From: Rotaria sordida
Taxonomy: Eukaryota; Rotifera; Eurotatoria; Philodinida; Philodinidae
Assembly: GCA_905250125.1 (NCBI GenBank)
Contig: CAJNOL010000083.1
Coordinates: 62,001 to 126,000 of the forward strand
Direction of reading: 5' to 3'
Length of the DNA stretch: 64,000 bases
Shown here: piece by piece, positions 58,443 through 64,000 of the stretch
Layout: each line of letters opens with the position of its first letter
Numbering within the stretch: the first letter of the stretch is position 1
The notes under the pieces: model-generated
What the model was told of the DNA's origin: nothing
Seen by the model: only the letters and a program-made list of their open reading frames with translations
Database searches by the model: none
Program-made: the position numbers and the translations under genes

Positions 58443-59596
58443 ATGCATCTAGAAAAAACGACATCAACCGAAGAAACACAAATGGATGGTAAAGATCTCG
58501 TGTGTCCCATATGCATGAGTAAGAATAATTATTTGATTTTAAAATTATTCTTATTTTTCTTTTTTTATTTCAAAATAGGTATTGCCGATGAGCCTTATAT
58601 AACATCATGTTGTCATCGAATATTTTGTTCAAAAGATGCTAATTCAAGAAAATATGATAATGGTTGTCCATTATGTCGTGCAGAAAATTATTCATTTCAA
58701 CCATCTACTAAACATAAAGAAATGCTTGATAAACTTACAATGAAATGTAGTTGTTCAGAACGAATGTTTCCAAATGACTACGACTATCATATGGCACGAT
58801 GTTCAGATGTAACATTTACTTGTCCTCATAGTACATGTCAAGATAAAGTAAATTATTAATAAAAATTCTACAAAAAAAAAATTAAACTATTTTATTTTTC
58901 TTATTTAAATAGAATGATATTACAAAATATAACTCTCAACAACTTGTCAATCATCTTGCACGAGTACATTGTGATGAAGTACCAATTCTTGGTCAAACAT
59001 ATATAAATAAAAAAACTCTTGAACCATATAAAAAAGCATCAACTAAATATGAGGAACTTGTTTCAACATTATATTCCGAAATTTATCCAAAAATGATTGA
59101 TATACAATTAAAAAATTCATCAAATCTTCTAGAAACTTCACCAATATTTAAATGCCCATTAGGACATAAATTAATTGATGCTGATCGTACAAAACGTAAA
59201 CGTAAAGATGGTACTGCTTATTCTTCGCCAGGGTTTAATTGTGATATATGTCATCGATCATTTCCTCATGGTCAATCATGGCATTGTTCATGTAAACAAA
59301 GTGGTTTTGATAAATGTGTTGGTTGTGTTGTTTTTGAACTATATGATATTGATAATGATACATTACGAATAGCAAGTGAAGATAATGAAGAACAACAACA
59401 TCGTTATAGACGACAAACAATACGAAATACTGTACGTTTACCACGAGGATTATTTCGTTTATTAACTAGAAGTATGGATGAAGATGATGATGATGACGAT
59501 ACTGATGATATAGTATTAAGACATAATAGAACATCACAAAGTACACATGAAGGAACAGATGATGATGAAATTGAAGTTAATCTTCGTGAAGATTAA
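58443..59596 (+). CDS. RING / multi-zinc-finger protein, likely E3 ubiquitin ligase
   Basis: Exons 58443-58518, 58579-58847 and 58913-59596 (introns 60 and 65 bp) give 342 residues. An N-terminal RING has VCPICMS, then CCHRIFCSKD and GCPLCRAE (about 19-60). A cysteine/histidine cluster follows, resembling a TRAF-type zinc region: MKCSCSERMFPNDYDYHMAR, then TCPHSTCQ and VNHLARVHCDE. A later cluster (CPLGHKLID, NCDICHRSFPHGQSWHCSCK, FDKCVGCVVFE) resembles a ZZ/DC1-like finger. The tail is acidic, with a poly-Asp run (MDEDDDDDDTDD) and DDDEIEVNLRED. Intron 1 is in frame without stops. TRAF-like RING proteins of this layout are numerous in rotifers; no orthologue can be named. Confidence 0.8.
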
Positions 59597-60336
59597 TTAA
59601 CAGTATTATTATGACTTAATTTTTTTTATTTCCGCGATGAACATTTAAACATGTAAAATATTCTTTGTAATTTTTCTTTTTTTGGTTTTTGTCGAATTTC
59701 ACCTACCCGATTAATTTGTCTTCACGTTTTCTATTTCACTGATGATATATATATATATATATATCAGCAAAAGTTTTCTGTGTATTTTTATAGATAGAAA
59801 ACATAATAAACTTTTATGTTGATTCTCGAATGATTTATTTTAATAATCAAATTAAATAAAGATTTAATTTGATATTGTCCTATTTTTCATAAAAGATAAA
59901 ATATTACTAATTGAACATAGATAAAAAAAATTAATCTTATTAATTTTTTCACGTTTTTGTCACATATATATTATAATTCAATTAAATATTTATTTCTCTT
60001 GATAACAAAAATTAATTCACTTATTAATCAATTCAGAAATTATTTATCTAAAGCTAATTTGATTAATTATTACTATGTAAAATTTTCAATTGATAACAAC
60101 AAAAGTAGAAGAAAAAACAACAATCGAGCTCATTATTTTTTTTTTACAATACTTTAAAATTCTCCTTTTTTTTTTTTCTTTTCTTTGTGAAATGTAAAAA
60201 TAGCACTTAGAGAGTATTAAGAAAGGAAAAGAAGAAAAAAAAAGTGTGTTGTCGGCTACTAAAAACCATTTGTATTGATTGTAGGAAAGGAAACGCAAAC
60301 AACCAAAAAAAAAAAAAATAAAAGAACAACAATACA
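59597..60336. other. Spacer before the leucine-rich-repeat gene
   Basis: A-rich and T-rich. A perfect AT-rich palindrome (CTGATGATATAT... ATATCAG) is at about 59738-59766, probably the hairpin of a (TA)n microsatellite. No gene. Confidence 0.5.
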
Positions 60337-63300
60337 ATGCCATTATTATATGACAATAACATGAAATTTGAATTAGAGAATTTCGATGATGATGATGATG
60401 ATGATTATGATGAACATTGTCATGGTTTATTAATTCGACGAAAAACTAGTTATACCACTCGAGTTAATAAATCTTCATCAAAAACATCCTTATCTGCTCG
60501 TCAACAATCTGAAACTATTTATGTTGATCAAGCTATAGCATGTGCCTTAAAATCACGTCCAAAAGCGTTTCATTATACACAAAAAAACCTACAATATCTT
60601 CCTCCATCTATTCAACATCTTGCAGTATGTAATAGTTTACGTGAACTTGATTTATATGGAAATCAACTTAAATCATTACCTAATGAAATTGGAAAATTGA
60701 AATCTATTGAAATTTGTAATTTAGGTGAGATAAACAAAAAACAACACAAAATAGTTTTTCAATGATAGCAATAATATTCTAAGCAAATAATGTCTATAGT
60801 ATTTCTCATCATTGAAACATCGGATCGACATTGATTTGTTTTTATTTGTTTTTGTTTTCGAATTGATGATGAGAAGAATTATGATTTGATTTGAACTTCG
60901 ATAGTTTTTCATAATATCTAGAAAGAACTTTTTGGGCGAACTACTAAAATTCGAATCGAACACCAATATTGAACGTCTTTTTTTTTTATTGTAAACTTTC
61001 ATGAATGAGTTATTTTATTGAATATTCGTAATTTGTATTAACACTTCAAACACTCAAGTTTTCAAGGCTGATCAAAATCAATCACATTAACACTCACTGT
61101 GTATAAATCATAAAATAACTAAATCCTCAATAATGCCGATAGAATCTAATTCTACTACACTAATATCCACAAACGCTCATAACCTACCTTCTGACCTGAG
61201 TAAGTGTCATCTGTAAACCATTTTCGTATACAAATTTTTTTTTCCGGAAATATATAAGTATAGCTTAAAAATATTTGTCAACTATGCTCATATATTTCCT
61301 GAAAAATAAATTGTGCAGAAAAATGATTTAGAGATGACACTTATTCAGATCAGAAGATCGATTATGAGTACTTGTGGATATTAGTGTGAAAGGGCTGGAT
61401 TCGATGAGTATTGTCGAAGAATAAAATTTTCTTTGAATCATATATAGTAGGTGTTGATGAGAGTAATTTTTGATAGACCTTCAAAAAAAATTGAGTGTTT
61501 GAAGTGTTGAAATAAATTACTAATATCGTATTTTATTTGAATTTCAACAGCACATTTGTTGCTATTGATATTTGATAGTGACAATTTACAAGTGAATTTT
61601 ATCCTATACTTCAAACTTTGTTATTTGACAGAAAAAAAAGACGATAAAACCAATCCATATACTTATTACAATATATTTTTTGTTATTTGTTACAAATATG
61701 AAATTGAATTCTTTGATTACTTGCTTTTTTTTTCTCTCTATGAGTTATTAGATAAATTTTAAAGATGTTGATCATTGACAATTACTGCAAACATTTTATG
61801 ATGAATAAATCTAATCTTAAGTCATAATTAGTGATTAGTAAAGTTGAAATTTTTAGAAAAAAATTTACATTAAATGAATAACAATCGTAGCATACATTTG
61901 TTTGTACGACTGCTAATAAAGCGAATTTCATAATGAATAGTCCATCAAGATAGTTTCTATTCTATTCGAATGGGTTACTATCGCTTGAGATCTTTCTTAA
62001 TTGATAAATATTTGTTTCATGAGGAATTTTCATTTCTAACTAATATTTGAAGAAATTTCAATAAAATATTTTGTTCACTCAATGATCATCTGACATTTAT
62101 TTTATCGAAAAAAATATAAGAAATAACACACAAGAACTTAACATGAAAAAACAAATGATTATTTAACAGTATGTTTTATTTTCTACATCTGATTGTAACT
62201 TCTATAGCAGAAAGATTACCTTATGCATATTCTAAAGGATAGTTTATAAAGAATGAAACACTTAAATTTTCCTGATTTTTGAAGACACTATTCCAAGGTT
62301 AATCGATAGAGAATTTTTTGCTCTACAAAACTATCGACTTTGTTCTTCAAATAAGTTTCTCCTGTCATAGAAAAATCGACAATATTGACAACCACTCAGC
62401 TATTGAACTGCAACTGTCAGAAAAGAAAATAATTATTAAAAATATATATTTCAATAACAGTTCCGTCAAAATTTGACATATGCTGCAAGATACGCCGTGA
62501 AATGCTGCATCTCGTGATATTTCGCAATTTTATTAAAAAAAAAAAAAAACAATTCGAAGAACAATTTTTCAAACAAAAATTAAAAAATGACGCAAAAAAT
62601 TCTTTCTGGCAGGTCTATGCCATTGAAGACAATCTAAAAGTTTTCATTGTTCTGTTTAAATGTTATATATCATTTTGTTCAGAATGAAATTCTTCATTCG
62701 ATGATACAATGATAAACCATTCATAGAGTACGTTAATTTTCGAAAGCATATTCAAAACAACATATCACCAAGTGTTAGTTTCAAGCTTTTTGCACCTGAA
62801 CAACATCACTCGAAGCTTTGAGAATATATTAGGAACATAGAATTTTTTATCTATTAATCCTAAATACTTAACATTTAGCATTGAACTTGATGAACACAAG
62901 TTTTCATAAATCGTTAGATGTCAGTCGAAGATCGTAGTTGGATACTGAAGCAGCTATCAATCTTTACAATTTTTCGTCGATAAGAAAAACTTATTAGAAA
63001 CATGAATTTTACATTTTTTTTTGAGAACAAAAAATTCTCTACCGAACGAGATTAGAATGGTGCCTTTGAACCTTTTTCCCACGGTCTTCACAAAAATCAG
63101 AAAATCAAACTGTCTCATTATAAGATAAAGTTCAATTACTAAAGAGAATATATGTGACAGTGGATGGACTAATAGATCTTCATATACATCCATATTCACA
63201 CACCTACAATATATCGATAGAATAATTAAGCTGATAGTTGAATATTAAATGCAATTAGTTAAAGACAAATATAAAGAACACAAATTTGGAGAATTATATT

Positions 63301-64000
63301 TTTTCTATGAATTTTAATAGGACATGTGCAGCACTCTCATTCAGATTATATACAAAGAATTATAGTTTGAATTAATTATTTTACTAATCTTTGATAATTA
63401 TATGATTATTCTTATATTGATTAAATAGGAAATAATCATTTTGAAGATTTACCAATTGTTCTTGGTTTATTACCTAATCTTACAAAATTACTTCTATTTA
63501 ATAATCATCTTGGTAATTTATCTTCATCATTATCATTTTCAAAATTAAATAATTTACGTATTTTAAATTTAAATAATAATTCTATAACACATTTACCAAC
63601 TGATATTGGTATATTAATTAATCTTGAAATTTTAAGTATAGAACATAATAAATTAATAGAACTTCCACGTGAAATTGGTTTATGTATACATTTAATTGAA
63701 CTTCATCTTGGTTATAATCATTTAACAAAACTTCCACTTGAAATTGGTTATTTAATTGAATTAAAACAACTTATTTTACATCGTAATAATCTTCTTGAAT
63801 TACCTGAAAGTATAACTAATTTAAAAAATTCATTAAAATTATTAGATATTGCTTGTAATAATTTACGTATATTTCCAAGTAAATTTCATACATTAAATTT
63901 AAATGAATTTTATACAGAAAATAATCCATTATTAGAACATACACCAATACATTCAATACAAGAAAATGAAATATTAACATTAAAAGAACTTTGTGCACGT
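60337..64000 (+). CDS. Leucine-rich-repeat protein, 3' end beyond the window
   Basis: Exon 1 is 60337-60724 and exon 2 runs from 63429 to the edge, joined in phase 1 across a 2,704-bp intron. About 320 residues are visible. An acidic run (DDDDDDD) and a basic linker precede at least eight typical 23-residue repeats of the LxxLxLxxNxLxxLPxxIxxL kind, for example LRELDLYGNQLKSLPNEIGK, LEILSIEHNKLIELPREIGL and LKQLILHRNNLLELPESITN. It then reads NPLLEHTPIHSIQENEILTL and KELCAR at the edge. Short LRR proteins such as LRRC58 or LRRC69 have a similar end, but I do not assign one. Such repeats form protein-binding surfaces. The join is supported because CNLG at the exon 1 end plus NNHFEDLP completes a repeat. 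Confidence 0.85.
60725..63428 (+). other. Long intron 1 of the leucine-rich-repeat gene
   Basis: 2,704 bp, AT-rich, containing a 469-bp foldback element at 61040-61508. The rest shows no recognisable coding exon. Confidence 0.7.
61040..61508. mobile_element. 469-bp foldback / MITE-like element in the LRR gene intron
   Basis: The ends are a perfect 18-bp inverted repeat, AACACTTCAAACACTCAA (61040-61057) and its complement (61491-61508). Pairing continues inward over nearly the whole element: CACTAATATCCACAA near 61160 with TTGTGGATATTAGTG near 61373, AAGTGTCATCT near 61203 with AGATGACACTT near 61332, and GGAAATATATAAG with CTCATATATTTCC. The loop is near 61275. No coding capacity and no clear target duplication. 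Confidence 0.8.

Noticed and set aside
1-64000. Retrovirus-like, Polinton-like or LTR elements, CRISPR arrays, rRNA
   Set aside because: Looked for reverse transcriptase, integrase and capsid-type motifs, direct terminal repeats and regular spaced repeats; none seen by eye.

Overview
The window is AT-rich eukaryotic DNA with spliced, mostly compact genes. Short GT-AG introns of about 45-110 bp sit alongside a few very long ones. The codon style (A/T-ending codons, many CAA/AAT/GAT/ACA), the 7TM receptor style, an intronless bacterial-looking oxidoreductase gene and the intron profile suggest a bdelloid rotifer. This is an inference; no species can be named from sequence alone. A run of 10 N at 32671-32680 marks an assembly gap.

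Layout, left to right: the 3' end of PEX10 (+, 1-588). PRMT7 (+, 1341-6150, one 2.7-kb intron) with a ~550-bp palindrome directly behind its stop. A 15-exon, 14-finger C2H2 zinc-finger gene (+, 9561-20683). A gene-poor stretch (20.7-25.1 kb) with relics and a hAT-like MITE. UBR7 (-, 25080-27477, 10 exons). CCT8, chaperonin TCP-1 theta (-, 28626-32067, 3 exons). A repeat-rich desert (32-39 kb) with a broken 7TM receptor gene. An intronless NmrA-like/atypical SDR oxidoreductase (+, 39726-40535), a candidate for horizontal acquisition. A one-stop gene relic (41759-42232). An intact 7TM receptor (-, 43818-44798) whose 5' end and upstream region are copied in inverted orientation at 45.9-46.7 kb. 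Then two related secreted six-cysteine proteins with an NtA/NTR-like look (+, 48212-49180 and 55935-56927) flanking ARL13B (+, 52884-55168). A FUN14-domain protein (+, 57104-57903). A RING/zinc-finger E3-like protein (+, 58443-59596). The 5' part of a leucine-rich-repeat gene (+, 60337 to the window edge).

Most genes are unrelated housekeeping functions: peroxisome import, arginine methylation, N-degron-type ubiquitin ligase, chaperonin, ciliary GTPase and mitophagy-type receptor. They do not form a pathway. The most unusual shared feature is structural. Four of the six long introns (>0.8 kb) and one 3' UTR hold long imperfect inverted repeats that should fold into hairpins as RNA, and two further large inverted repeats lie between genes. 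They do not share obvious sequence with one another, so they look like several different foldback/MITE families or independent inverted duplications. I saw no retrovirus-like, Polinton-like or LTR element, no rRNA or tRNA gene, and no CRISPR array.
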